From Brevibacterium sp. 239c (GTDB lineage: Bacteria > Actinomycetota > Actinomycetes > Actinomycetales > Brevibacteriaceae), in contig NZ_FXZH01000001.1 in the NCBI RefSeq assembly GCF_900169365.1, positions 1-64,000 on the forward strand: a DNA stretch of 64,000 nt, written 5' to 3'. How positions within the stretch are numbered: the first letter of the stretch is position 1; every line of letters begins with the position of its first letter. The translations under genes and the position numbers were made by a program. Below are positions 18,478 to 26,675 of this stretch, in pieces. The notes under the pieces were generated by a model. The model was given only the letters and a program-made list of their open reading frames with translations. It had not been told where the DNA came from and did not search any database.

Positions 18478-19779
18478 GTGTCAGCGAAAATGGGAGAGAT
18501 GCACACTTCTCCTCACCCCCGAACCCATCGCCATCCAGTCCTGCTGGGCCTGCTGGAGGCACTGCGAATCGACCTCATCGCCGTCCCCGCGGCCTTCGTC
18601 ATCGCCACTGTCTTCTGGATCATCGGACTCGGCTCGCAGCTGCCGTATTCGATCATCCCCGAGTGGGCATTCGCCATGTGGGGCATCGCGCACGGCCTGA
18701 GCGTGTCCACGTTGGGCTTTGACTTCTCGCTGGCACCGAGCCTGATCACACTGGGCCTGTGGTTCTTCTTCGCCGCCGGGGCCAAACGCCTGGTCGCCGG
18801 CTTCACAGAAGCAGAGCCAGAGGACAGCGACATCATGGAGCCTTCATGGTGGAAGCAGATGCTCCTCGCCTTGGGGACCTACATCATTGCCTATGCCGTC
18901 CCGCTGTTCGCTCTGACCCTTCTTGTGGGGGAGGGAACCCTGACACCAGGGGGCCTCCTCCGGCTGATTCTCATGCTGCTGTCCGCCTCTGCGGCCGGAT
19001 ATATGTGGGTTCGCGGTGTCGACGATATCCCGCGATTGCACAATCTCGACAGCGATGCTTGGGTTGCCGGTGCGCAACTGGTCAAGCGGCTACTCTGGGG
19101 TGCGGCATTCCTGTCGGTGCTCGTCATCGCCACCGGCATCGTACTGAGGTGGAACGAATTGGCCCAGTCACTGCAGATCTACAGCTCACCGCTGTCTGCA
19201 GGTGTGGGCCTGCTGATCATTCAGATTCTCTTCGCCCCAGGAATCTTCTACGCCTCGCTGTCCTGGATCGCAGGCACTGGAGTGAGCGTGGGCGACGGGG
19301 CACTGAGTTCGGTATTCCAGACTGCGGCCGGACCGATTCCGCACGTCCCGGTGCTCCAGCTGCTCGTCGGTGATTATCCGGCGTGGACGAACGCGGCACC
19401 GGTGCTGCTCGTTCTGTTGGGAGTCCTCAGCGTCATCCTCGGTCGCGATCATGCCCGTCTGGTGATGATGGGTTCGTGGGCAGGGCTGGTCACTGCGGCG
19501 ATCAAATGCTTCGTCGTGCTTCAGGTCCTCGCGCTCTTCGCGCGAGGGGCCATGGGCCCGTTGGGTCTGTCTGCGTTCGGGCCCTCGGCGCTGACGTCTG
19601 CGCTGGTCATCACTGCATGGCTCACGGTGGGGATGGCTGGAGGCCTGCTCCTGACCAGGCTCTCGGACATGCAGACCGGGTCCGGATCTTCCGGCGATCG
19701 GGACGGTTTCGATGAAGACGAGGAACCCTTCGGTCGCATCGCCGATGAACGACACGCCGATTATTGGGACGAGGACTGA
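18478..19779 (+). CDS. DUF6350 membrane protein, PerM-like
   Basis: A 433-residue polytopic membrane protein with about ten hydrophobic segments and an acidic C-terminal tail of some 35 residues. It matches the DUF6350/PerM family of actinobacteria, and its place just upstream of purN and purH is that of M. tuberculosis PerM (Rv0955), reported to support cell division and persistence. The role here is inferred from that. The GTG at 18478 is chosen because AGGAA lies 8 nt upstream; ATG codons at 18490 and 18499 are alternatives. It is divergent from the TcaA-like gene. Confidence 0.78.
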   Translation: MSAKMGEMHTSPHPRTHRHPVLLGLLEALRIDLIAVPAAFVIATVFWIIGLGSQLPYSIIPEWAFAMWGIAHGLSVSTLGFDFSLAPSLITLGLWFFFAAGAKRLVAGFTEAEPEDSDIMEPSWWKQMLLALGTYIIAYAVPLFALTLLVGEGTLTPGGLLRLILMLLSASAAGYMWVRGVDDIPRLHNLDSDAWVAGAQLVKRLLWGAAFLSVLVIATGIVLRWNELAQSLQIYSSPLSAGVGLLIIQILFAPGIFYASLSWIAGTGVSVGDGALSSVFQTAAGPIPHVPVLQLLVGDYPAWTNAAPVLLVLLGVLSVILGRDHARLVMMGSWAGLVTAAIKCFVVLQVLALFARGAMGPLGLSAFGPSALTSALVITAWLTVGMAGGLLLTRLSDMQTGSGSSGDRDGFDEDEEPFGRIADERHADYWDED

Positions 19780-19811
19780 GCCGAATCAACGGCCTCTCGG
19801 CCGAGGATGTC

Positions 19812-20264
19812 CTACTTTGTGCCGGGCAGGTCCAGGTCCTGGCCGGTGATCTGCTTGAACCAGTCGCCGAGGCCGGTCTGATATTCCGTCGTGCAGGACA
19901 GCTGCGCCTGCTGTGTGATGGCATCGCGCACGCACTCTTCATACTTCGACTGGACGGGCCAGAGGACGACGGACGACATCGTCGAGAAGATGAGGTAGAC
20001 GGCGAGCAATCCGCCTAGGATCCCAAGCGACATATTGCGCTTCTGCTTCGCCTTGACCACGGCGATGATGTAACGGATCGACCAGACGACGGCGGCAATG
20101 GCGAAGGCGATCGCCGCAACCTTGAACGGCAGCGGATACGTGAACGTCAGGACCGAGGCGAGGATCAGCAGGATCAGGACTAGGCCGTGTCGAGCGGGCG
20201 CGGCCTGCTTCTCCTCTTCGGGAGTGGGCGCGCTTTTCTCTTCAGTATTGTTTGGTGACGTCAC
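19812..20264 (-). CDS. small membrane protein of unknown function
   Basis: A 150-residue protein I do not recognise. The first 24 residues are polar and acidic, followed by three membrane segments (about 26-44, 47-68 and 80-102) with a basic loop KAKQKRN between the second and third. The last 45 residues hold two cysteines (EECVRD and LSCTTEY) that would face the outside and could pair. It lies between PerM (convergent) and purN (divergent). GTG start; no clear Shine-Dalgarno sequence. Confidence 0.75.
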   Translation of the reverse strand: MTSPNNTEEKSAPTPEEEKQAAPARHGLVLILLILASVLTFTYPLPFKVAAIAFAIAAVVWSIRYIIAVVKAKQKRNMSLGILGGLLAVYLIFSTMSSVVLWPVQSKYEECVRDAITQQAQLSCTTEYQTGLGDWFKQITGQDLDLPGTK

Positions 20265-20369
20265 AGCAATAGTTTGTCATAGTCCACTGACAAAAACCTT
20301 GGCGGCCACCGGAGTCCGCATTCTGATGCTGTGACCGACAGCCGATGAGTCAAACGTTAGAATGGGACT

Positions 20370-20990
20370 GTGCGCATCGTTCTTCTGGCATCCGGCTCGG
20401 GTACCCTCACACAGGCAGTCATCGACGCCTTCGCCACATCGGGTCGTGGCGTTGAGATAGTCGGAGTCGGTTCCGACTCACAGACGGCGGGTGTTCTCGA
20501 CCGGGCGAAAGCGCATTCGATCCCCACCTTCGTCGTGGCACCCAAGGACTGCGCGAGCCGTGAGGATTGGAATCTCCGCCTGCGGGATGCTGTGGCAGAC
20601 CTGTCACCCGACTGGGTGGTCTCGGCCGGTTTCATGCGGATCCTCGGGTCCTCGTTCATCGCGGCCTTTCGCGATCGCATCATCAACACACATCCGGCCC
20701 TGCTGCCGGCCTTCCCCGGCGCCCACGGTGTCCGTGATGCCCTCGCCCACGGTGTGCGCATCACTGGCGGCACCATCCACCTCGTTGACTCCGGGGTCGA
20801 TACGGGTCCGATCATCACCCAGTTCGCTGTTCCCATCAGCGACGAAGACACCGAAGATACGGTGCACGAACGCATCAAGACTCAGGAGCGGTCGGAACTT
20901 GTCCGCCTCCTGACCCACCTCGTCCATCATGACCTCGTCATCGATGGACGGCATGTCAGCGGATATGCCACCTCGGCGTCTTCGTCCTGA
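20370..20990 (+). CDS. purN: phosphoribosylglycinamide formyltransferase
   Basis: Transfers a formyl group from 10-formyl-tetrahydrofolate to GAR, the third step of purine synthesis. The 206-residue protein has the catalytic Asn and His in [13 protein letters not shown] (about 108-120) and the Asp in [10 protein letters not shown] (about 143-152). The phosphate loop reads GSGTLTQA where most PurN proteins have GSGTNLQA; M. tuberculosis PurN also departs from the common form, so this is probably a lineage trait. The GTG lies 6 nt after TAGAAT with no Shine-Dalgarno sequence, so the message looks leaderless. purH follows 49 bp downstream. Confidence 0.95.
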   Translation: MRIVLLASGSGTLTQAVIDAFATSGRGVEIVGVGSDSQTAGVLDRAKAHSIPTFVVAPKDCASREDWNLRLRDAVADLSPDWVVSAGFMRILGSSFIAAFRDRIINTHPALLPAFPGAHGVRDALAHGVRITGGTIHLVDSGVDTGPIITQFAVPISDEDTEDTVHERIKTQERSELVRLLTHLVHHDLVIDGRHVSGYATSASSS

Positions 20991-21039
20991 CCTACTCACC
21001 AACCGCACGAAACGGCAATCGAGCCTTCAAGGAGGACTT

Positions 21040-22623
21040 GTGACAGGAACCCGCGCGATCAAGAGAGCGCTCGTCAGCGTCTACGACAAATCGGGATTGG
21101 AGGACCTGGCCCGCGGACTGCAAGCCGCCGGAGTGCAGATCGTGTCCACCGGTTCGACAGCAGCGAAGATCGCCGAGGCGGGCGCTGCAGTCACGAAGGT
21201 CGAAGACCTGACAGGGTTCCCAGAATGCCTCGAAGGCCGAGTCAAGACCCTGCACCCGCGGGTCCACGCCGGCATCCTCGCCGATTCGCGCAAGCCGGAT
21301 CATATGAGCCAGCTCGATGAGCTCGAGATCGAACCCTTCGACCTCGTCATCGTCAACCTCTACCCCTTCGCCGAGACGGTGGCCAGCGGCGCCGACTTCG
21401 ACGACTGCGTAGAGCAGATCGACATCGGTGGCCCCTCCATGGTGCGGGCTGCGGCGAAGAACCACCCGAGCGTGTCCGTCATCACCGATCCCAGCGATTA
21501 CCCCGCCGTCATCGAAGCGGCACAGGGCCAGGGCTTCGACCTTGACGCCAGGCGCGGGTTCGCCGCTCGAGCATTTGCTCACACCGCGGCATATGACACG
21601 GCCGTGGCCTCCTGGTTCGCCGCCGAACTCACTTTCGGTGCAGAAGAAGCGGGAACCGACGAAGCGGCCGCGGCTGCCGGTCAGCCGGCCTTCGCCGGAG
21701 TGACGGGGGAGAAGCTGAGGGACCTGCGCTACGGCGAGAACCCCCACCAGGCAGCGGCGGTGTACTCCGACGGAACCCGTGGAATCGCCGGTGCGAAACT
21801 CCTCGGCGGCAAGGCGATGTCCTACAACAACTACACGGACACCGATGCTGCCATTCGCGCGGCCTTCGACTTCGACCGTCCGGCTGTGGCAATCATCAAG
21901 CACGCCAACCCCTGTGGGATCGCTGTGGCCGATACGGCAGCCGCCGCACACAAGGCAGCCCACGAATGCGACTCTCTGTCCGCCTACGGCGGCGTCATCG
22001 CGACCAACCGTGAGGTCGACGCCGAACTGGCCGCTTCGATCAAGCCGATCTTCACTGAGTGCCTGGCCGCCCCCTCATTCTCGCCCGAAGCCCTGGCGCT
22101 TTTGTCGGGCAAGAAGAACCTGCGCCTGCTTGAACTCGGCGACGTCGACTTCGCACCCTCGGAGATCAAGCCGATCACCGGCGGGTTCCTCGTCCAAGAC
22201 CGCGATGCATTCCAGGCCGACGGCGATGCTGCGGAGAACTGGACACTGGCCGCAGGCACTGCCGCGACCGCCGAGGTTCTGGCCGACCTGGAATTCGCCT
22301 GGAAGGCCTGCCGTGCAGTGAAGTCCAATGCCATTCTCGTGGCCAAGGACGGTGCGTCCGTGGGCGTGGGGATGGGCCAGGTCAACCGGGTCGATTCCGC
22401 GAAGCTGGCCGTTGAACGTGCCGGTGAGGAACGAGCGACCGGGGCCGTGGCCGCCTCGGACGCCTTCTTCCCGTTCGCAGACGGACTGCAGATCCTCATC
22501 GATGCCGGCATCAGCGCGGTTGTGCAGCCCGGTGGTTCGATCCGCGATGATGAGGTCGTCGAAGCGGCTGAGAAGGCGGGGATCACCATGTACCTGACCG
22601 GGAGCCGCCATTTCTTCCACTGA
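21040..22623 (+). CDS. purH: bifunctional AICAR transformylase / IMP cyclohydrolase
   Basis: Carries out the last two steps of IMP synthesis. From the GTG at 21040 the protein is 527 residues. The N-terminal MGS-like cyclohydrolase domain shows [25 protein letters not shown] and [12 protein letters not shown]; the C-terminal transformylase shows [12 protein letters not shown], the folate and AICAR site KHANPCGIA, and [12 protein letters not shown] near the end. AAGGAGG lies 4-5 nt before the GTG; the reading frame is open further up, but that part is not conserved. It forms a purine unit with purN and is followed directly by a DUF3017 gene, as in other actinobacteria. Confidence 0.96.
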   Translation: MTGTRAIKRALVSVYDKSGLEDLARGLQAAGVQIVSTGSTAAKIAEAGAAVTKVEDLTGFPECLEGRVKTLHPRVHAGILADSRKPDHMSQLDELEIEPFDLVIVNLYPFAETVASGADFDDCVEQIDIGGPSMVRAAAKNHPSVSVITDPSDYPAVIEAAQGQGFDLDARRGFAARAFAHTAAYDTAVASWFAAELTFGAEEAGTDEAAAAAGQPAFAGVTGEKLRDLRYGENPHQAAAVYSDGTRGIAGAKLLGGKAMSYNNYTDTDAAIRAAFDFDRPAVAIIKHANPCGIAVADTAAAAHKAAHECDSLSAYGGVIATNREVDAELAASIKPIFTECLAAPSFSPEALALLSGKKNLRLLELGDVDFAPSEIKPITGGFLVQDRDAFQADGDAAENWTLAAGTAATAEVLADLEFAWKACRAVKSNAILVAKDGASVGVGMGQVNRVDSAKLAVERAGEERATGAVAASDAFFPFADGLQILIDAGISAVVQPGGSIRDDEVVEAAEKAGITMYLTGSRHFFH

Positions 22624-22638
22624 GAAGGGGAAGGCCCA

Positions 22639-22660
22639 CCCACGCCATGCCAGGCGTGGG
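22639..22660 (+). terminator. hairpin after purH
   Basis: A perfect 8-bp stem (CCCACGCC at 22639-22646 with GGCGTGGG at 22653-22660) has a 6-nt loop and begins 15 bp after the purH stop. No T-tract follows. It may attenuate transcription into DUF3017 or simply fold within that gene's 5' part. Confidence 0.4.
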
Positions 22661-22729
22661 CGCGGCCCGATCGCCAAACGCTGGATCTATTGGAAACGGC
22701 GCTACGCAAACCCTGTACTCCGCGACTGG

Positions 22730-22966
22730 GTGCTATTGGCATGCCTGCTGGGAATCCTGATCGCAGCCGCATGCACCATCATCGATTTCCGACTCGGTGC
22801 GATCGTTTTGGCTGTCGTGCCGGCCGGGCTGGCGATGATGCGTGCGATGCCGGAGCCGTGGGAAGAGGTCTGGACCAACCGGTCGAAGAGCGTCGACATT
22901 GGAACCGGGCTGTTTTTCGCCGTGGTTCTCGTGGCATTGGCGTTCGTAGTTCCGGAGTCACGCTGA
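22730..22966 (+). CDS. DUF3017 small membrane protein
   Basis: A protein with three hydrophobic segments, matching the DUF3017 family found beside purH or folD in actinobacteria; function unknown. The GTG at 22730 gives 78 residues but falls at the very edge of the first membrane helix and has no Shine-Dalgarno sequence. The frame stays open back to 22598 and the extra codons look real (basic stretch then WIYWKRRYANPVLRDW, a typical positive-inside flank). No ATG, GTG or TTG exists there; an ATT at 22610 has GGGAG about 5 nt upstream inside purH. I keep 22730 as the conservative start and flag 22610. Confidence 0.7.
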   Translation: MLLACLLGILIAAACTIIDFRLGAIVLAVVPAGLAMMRAMPEPWEEVWTNRSKSVDIGTGLFFAVVLVALAFVVPESR

Positions 22967-23067
22967 ACCTGCCGGAAGCCGAACCACAGCCTTTTTGTGC
23001 ATTTGCTGAGAAGCGGGAAGATTCGGTTACACCCGCGTCCGATAAGTGGCAGGGTGATTGGTGTAAG

Positions 23068-23085
23068 AAGGTTCGCAAGAACCTT
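23068..23085 (+). other. GCAA-loop hairpin before the MT0933-like gene
   Basis: AAGGTTC-GCAA-GAACCTT forms a perfect 7-bp stem with a GNRA tetraloop, followed by TTCC. It ends 8 nt before the ribosome-binding site of the next gene, so it is either a leader hairpin or a weak terminator for DUF3017. Confidence 0.45.
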
Positions 23086-23105
23086 TTCCATTGAAGGGAG
23101 ACAGT

Positions 23106-23288
23106 ATGGGACTCGACGATCTTACAAACAAAGCCAAGGACGCCATGAACAGCGACAAGGGTGAAGAGTTCAGCGATAAGGGTCTTGATAAGGCTACTGA
23201 CTTCGCCAATGACAAGACCGGCGGCAAGTTCGACGACCAGATCAACAAGGGTCGCGACGGAGTCGACGGAAAAATTGGCAACGACTGA
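23106..23288 (+). CDS. MT0933-like (Rv0909-type) small protein
   Basis: A 60-residue, highly charged protein (MGLDDLTNKAKDAM..., ending DKTGGKFDDQINKGRDG and KIGND) that fits the family named after M. tuberculosis MT0933/Rv0909 and annotated as an antitoxin. No toxin gene is next to it, so the name should not be taken as proof of a toxin-antitoxin role; a stress or nucleoid-linked small protein is equally possible. The ATG at 23106 has AGGGAG 5 nt upstream; an earlier ATG at 23091 has nothing before it. A strong shared terminator follows. Confidence 0.78.
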   Translation: MGLDDLTNKAKDAMNSDKGEEFSDKGLDKATDFANDKTGGKFDDQINKGRDGVDGKIGND

Positions 23289-23320
23289 TTTTTGAATCCA
23301 TCGCCGCGTCCGGCATGGAA

Positions 23321-23356
23321 AAGCGCCGAGGTGAAATTATTTTCACCTCGGCGCTT
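23321..23356. terminator. bidirectional terminator, MT0933-like / pcrA
   Basis: A perfect 16-bp stem (AAGCGCCGAGGTGAAA at 23321-23336 with its complement at 23341-23356) and a 4-nt TTAT loop, with A and T runs on both sides, lies between two convergent genes. Confidence 0.88.
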
Positions 23357-23386
23357 CATTTATGTCTCCAGGTCCGTGCCCGGTTG

Positions 23387-25900
23387 TCAGCCGAGCTTTT
23401 CGATGGGGGCGTAGCGCAGCAAGAGTCGTTTCGTGCCCAGGGAGCCGAAGTCGACGACGGCCACTGTCTTATCGCCGACACCTTTGACCTCTGTCACGGT
23501 TCCAAGACCGAAGGACTCATGTGAGACCTTCTCGCCCACCGATACGGTGATGACCTCTCGGTTGGGTCGAATCCGATTCGGGAAACCGGCCACAGGCGAC
23601 GAAGAGTTCGCAGAGCTTGAGCGCGAGCGAGACGAAGAGCCGGATCCGCGTGAGGAACCGAACCCGCCGCCGCGCGAGCCGCTGTAGCCGCCGAGGCTTC
23701 CCCCGCCATAGCCGCCGGAAGAGAATCCGCCGCCGCTGGATGAGAAGGTGCCGGTGTTCTCCCATTCGATGAGACTCTCGGGAATTTCAGAGAGGAACCG
23801 GCTCGGCGGGTTGTACTGCGGCTGTCCCCACATGCTGCGAGTCTCCGCCCGAGTCACGATCAGGCGCTGTCGAGCCCGGGTCAGACCCACATAGGCCAGA
23901 CGACGCTCCTCTGAGAGCTCATTGGGATTCTCGAAGGAACGAGCGTGCGGGAAGCCACCGTCTTCGAGGCCGGTGAGGAAGACGACCGGGAACTCCAGGC
24001 CCTTCGCCGTGTGCAGGGTCATGAGCGTGACCTGACCGAGTTCGGCATCAGGGATCTGATCCGTGTCCGAGGCCAGCGCCACCTGCTCTAGGAAGGCCTC
24101 GATCGAGGAACCGCCCGACGTGGGAGACTCCTCATCTTCAGCCTCAGGAACAGCCTCGACCTCAGGAGCAACCTCAGCCTCAGTCTCCGCCTGCGCTTCA
24201 GTCTCCGCCTGTGGTTCCACCTCGGGCTCATCGTCGTCATCGCCGGTGCCGGCCATGGCCTGTGTGGCGACGAAGTCCTCGGCCACGGCCACGAGTTCGG
24301 CGAGGTTATCAACACGCGATTCGTCCTGCGGGTCTGTGCTCTTCTGCAACGACTCAAGGTAGCCGCTCTGCTCGAGAATCGCCTCGATGACCCGCGACAG
24401 TGGAGCCGCTTCGGCAATGGCTGCCAGATCTCGCATGAGATCGTAGAACTTCGACACGGAGGCCTTTGCCCGGGCGGACAGATGGACTATCTCATCAAGG
24501 CGTCCCAGCGCCGTGTAGAAGCTGATGCCCTCACGGTCGGCGAAGTCAGCGACGATGCCCTCGGTGCGATCACCGATGGCTCGCTTGGGAACGTTGAGGA
24601 TGCGCCGCAGATTCACATCGTCATCCGGATTGGCGACTACACGTAGATATGCGAGAGCGTCCTTGATCTCCTTACGTTCGTAGAACCGTGTGCCGCCGAC
24701 GACCTTATAGGGAATGCCCGAGCGGACCAGAGCATCCTCAATGGCACGGGACTGAGCATTGGTGCGGTAGAAGACCGCGAAGTCACCATATGTGTACTTC
24801 TCATTGTCGATGAGCTCGTCGACACGGTCGACGATGAAGCGAGCTTCGGACTGCTCATTCTCCGCCACCCAGCCGACGATGGATTCGCCCGTGCCCTCTG
24901 AGGTCCACAGTTTCTTGTCCTTGCGGTCCTGATTGTTCGAGATCACAGCGTTGGCAGCATCGAGGATGTTCTGCGTGGAGCGATAGTTCTGCTCCAGCAG
25001 AATCGTCTCCGCATCGGGGAAGTCCTTCTCGAACTCCACGATATTGCGCACTGTCGCCCCGCGAAAGGCATAGATCGACTGGTCGGCGTCACCGACGACC
25101 GTCAGCTCAGCCCCGGTGGCACCACCGGCGCCGTTGCCGGCGAGAGACTTGATGAGCGCATACTGGGCCGGGTTCGTGTCCTGGTACTCGTCGACGAGGA
25201 TGTGTCGGAACCGTCGGCGATAGAAGTCGGCGACCTCAGGAAAGGCGCCGAAGAGATGAACGGTCTCAGCAATGAGGTCATCGAAGTCGAAAGCATTGGC
25301 TAGGCGCAGGCGAGAGGTGTATCGCCTGAACACATCGGCGAGGACCTCATCGGCGGGATTGTTCGGCCGGGGCATGAAGTCATCGGGCGTCTGCAGATCG
25401 TTCTTGAGATTGGAGATTCTGTGCAGCATCGACCGAGGCGTGTACTTCTTCGTGTCGATTCCCAGTTCCTTGAGGATCTGAGACACGAGCCGTTGAGCAT
25501 CCTGGGCATCGTAGATCGTGAAGTTGGTCTTCATGCCCAGCACCTTCGCCTCGCGGCGGAGGATCCGTACACAAGAGGAGTGGAAGGTCGAGACCCACAT
25601 CGCTCGCGATGCCGGACCGACGATGGAGCGCACGCGCTCAGCCATCTCCTTGGCGGCCTTGTTCGTGAACGTGATCGCCAGGACCTCACCGGGATGGGCC
25701 CGACCGGTGGCCAGCGCATAGGCGATGCGCCTGGTCAGGACGGTCGTCTTTCCTGATCCGGCGCCCGCCACGATGAGGAGGGGGGAGCCCGTGTGGGCAA
25801 CGGCCTCACGCTGTCGTGGGTTGAGTCCGGTGACGAGTTCGGCCGCACGTGAGTCGGCTCCCGGAGTGGCTTCTTCGATGTTTTCAGCTGCAGCAGTCAT
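23387..25900 (-). CDS. pcrA: ATP-dependent DNA helicase PcrA/UvrD1
   Basis: A 3'-5' superfamily 1A helicase used in nucleotide excision repair and replication-fork upkeep. The 837-residue protein has the Q-motif LNPRQREAVAH, Walker A GAGSGKT at about 46-52, motif Ib TFHSSCVRIL, motif II VDEYQDTNPAQ near 236, motif III GDADQSIYAFRGA, motif V TLHTAKGLEFPVVF near 628 and motif VI YVGLTRARQ. Two additions stand out: an acidic repeat-rich insert at about 554-605 (QAETEAQAETEAE), and a Gly/Ser/Arg-rich stretch at about 718-769. A C-terminal Tudor-like part (VGEKVSHESFGLGTV) follows, which in related proteins contacts RNA polymerase. No strong Shine-Dalgarno sequence is seen; TATCGT lies 10 nt before the ATG. 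Confidence 0.95.
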   Translation of the reverse strand: MTAAAENIEEATPGADSRAAELVTGLNPRQREAVAHTGSPLLIVAGAGSGKTTVLTRRIAYALATGRAHPGEVLAITFTNKAAKEMAERVRSIVGPASRAMWVSTFHSSCVRILRREAKVLGMKTNFTIYDAQDAQRLVSQILKELGIDTKKYTPRSMLHRISNLKNDLQTPDDFMPRPNNPADEVLADVFRRYTSRLRLANAFDFDDLIAETVHLFGAFPEVADFYRRRFRHILVDEYQDTNPAQYALIKSLAGNGAGGATGAELTVVGDADQSIYAFRGATVRNIVEFEKDFPDAETILLEQNYRSTQNILDAANAVISNNQDRKDKKLWTSEGTGESIVGWVAENEQSEARFIVDRVDELIDNEKYTYGDFAVFYRTNAQSRAIEDALVRSGIPYKVVGGTRFYERKEIKDALAYLRVVANPDDDVNLRRILNVPKRAIGDRTEGIVADFADREGISFYTALGRLDEIVHLSARAKASVSKFYDLMRDLAAIAEAAPLSRVIEAILEQSGYLESLQKSTDPQDESRVDNLAELVAVAEDFVATQAMAGTGDDDDEPEVEPQAETEAQAETEAEVAPEVEAVPEAEDEESPTSGGSSIEAFLEQVALASDTDQIPDAELGQVTLMTLHTAKGLEFPVVFLTGLEDGGFPHARSFENPNELSEERRLAYVGLTRARQRLIVTRAETRSMWGQPQYNPPSRFLSEIPESLIEWENTGTFSSSGGGFSSGGYGGGSLGGYSGSRGGGFGSSRGSGSSSRSRSSSANSSSPVAGFPNRIRPNREVITVSVGEKVSHESFGLGTVTEVKGVGDKTVAVVDFGSLGTKRLLLRYAPIEKLG

Positions 25901-26013
25901 GTCCGGATCAACGATACCGTCAGCCGCTGACGCAGTGAAAAGTACGGATCAGATGGGCGAAGAAAGTACGGAGCAGGAAGCCGAGGAGAGTGCAGCGGGG
26001 CGAGCAGAGAAAA

Positions 26014-26057
26014 GGCTCCGCCCCGATCGCGAACAGCGGTGCGAACGGGGCGGAGCC
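26014..26057 (-). terminator. terminator for the small membrane gene
   Basis: GGCTCCGCCCC (26014-26024) pairs with GGGGCGGAGCC (26047-26057) around a 22-nt loop that can itself fold. It lies 28 bp after the stop of the minus-strand gene at 26085, with a run of T residues on that strand just beyond the stem. Confidence 0.7.
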
Positions 26058-26084
26058 GGCTCAACGAAAGTTGAGATTCGAAGA

Positions 26085-26507
26085 TCAGTGGACGAAGACG
26101 GCCACCAACACGTTGATGATCGCTCCAGCGAATACGAGGTGCGCCATCGTCGCCGAAGGGTTCTTCACCGCGGTCGCCACGGTTCCATCGGCGCCGCCTC
26201 CAGCGGGTGCGACCCCAGCAGTCGAAGATCCGGCAGCGAAGGCCTTCTGCTTCTTGTTGCCGATGAATGCGAAGACGGTGACGAGAATCGCAATCAGGAG
26301 TTTGATGCCGATCTTCATGTGGTTGACTTCGCCCGAACCCATCTCAGCGATGGTGAGCAGGAGAAGACCGGTGATCAGCTGAAGATAAGAGCCGTGCAGC
26401 ATGCCGGGAGCAACTTTGGGAGTGCGAATGAGGGAGAAATACCCACCCACGATGATCGCCATTCCAATGAGGTGCAGAGCAACTAAAATCTCGCGAAGAA
26501 TTTCCAT
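26085..26507 (-). CDS. four-helix membrane protein of unknown function
   Basis: A 140-residue protein with four hydrophobic segments (about 4-25, 38-55, 67-85 and 118-138) and a Gly/Ala-rich loop between the last two. Small proteins of this shape occur widely in actinobacteria without a known role. I start it at the ATG at 26507 because TACGAT lies 7 nt upstream, a leaderless arrangement seen at many genes here; the ATG at 26516 overlaps that box. It is upstream of pcrA in the same direction but has its own terminator. Confidence 0.72.
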   Translation of the reverse strand: MEILREILVALHLIGMAIIVGGYFSLIRTPKVAPGMLHGSYLQLITGLLLLTIAEMGSGEVNHMKIGIKLLIAILVTVFAFIGNKKQKAFAAGSSTAGVAPAGGGADGTVATAVKNPSATMAHLVFAGAIINVLVAVFVH

Positions 26508-26570
26508 ACGGTTCATCGTAGTGGCATGATGGTGTCTCGTGAGCGCGGGCCCTCAACTGGTGCACGCTGT

Positions 26571-26642
26571 TCCGCCCTGGTGTAATGGCAGCACGCCGGC
26601 CTTTGGAGCCGTGTGGTATAGGTTCGAATCCTATGGGCGGAG
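26571..26642 (+). tRNA. tRNA-Gln (anticodon UUG)
   Basis: Acceptor arms TCCGCCC and GGGCGGA pair fully, the T-arm is ATAGG-TTCGAAT-CCTAT, and the anticodon loop CTTTGGA gives TTG, reading CAA. The 72-nt length is normal and CCA is not encoded. It lies 33 bp before glmU. Confidence 0.96.
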
Positions 26643-26675
26643 CTGGCCCAATCCGACTTGCGAAGGATTCAACAG

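Noticed and set aside
23106-23288. Toxin-antitoxin module around the MT0933-like gene
   Set aside because: No toxin-like partner is adjacent on either side; the neighbours are DUF3017 and pcrA.
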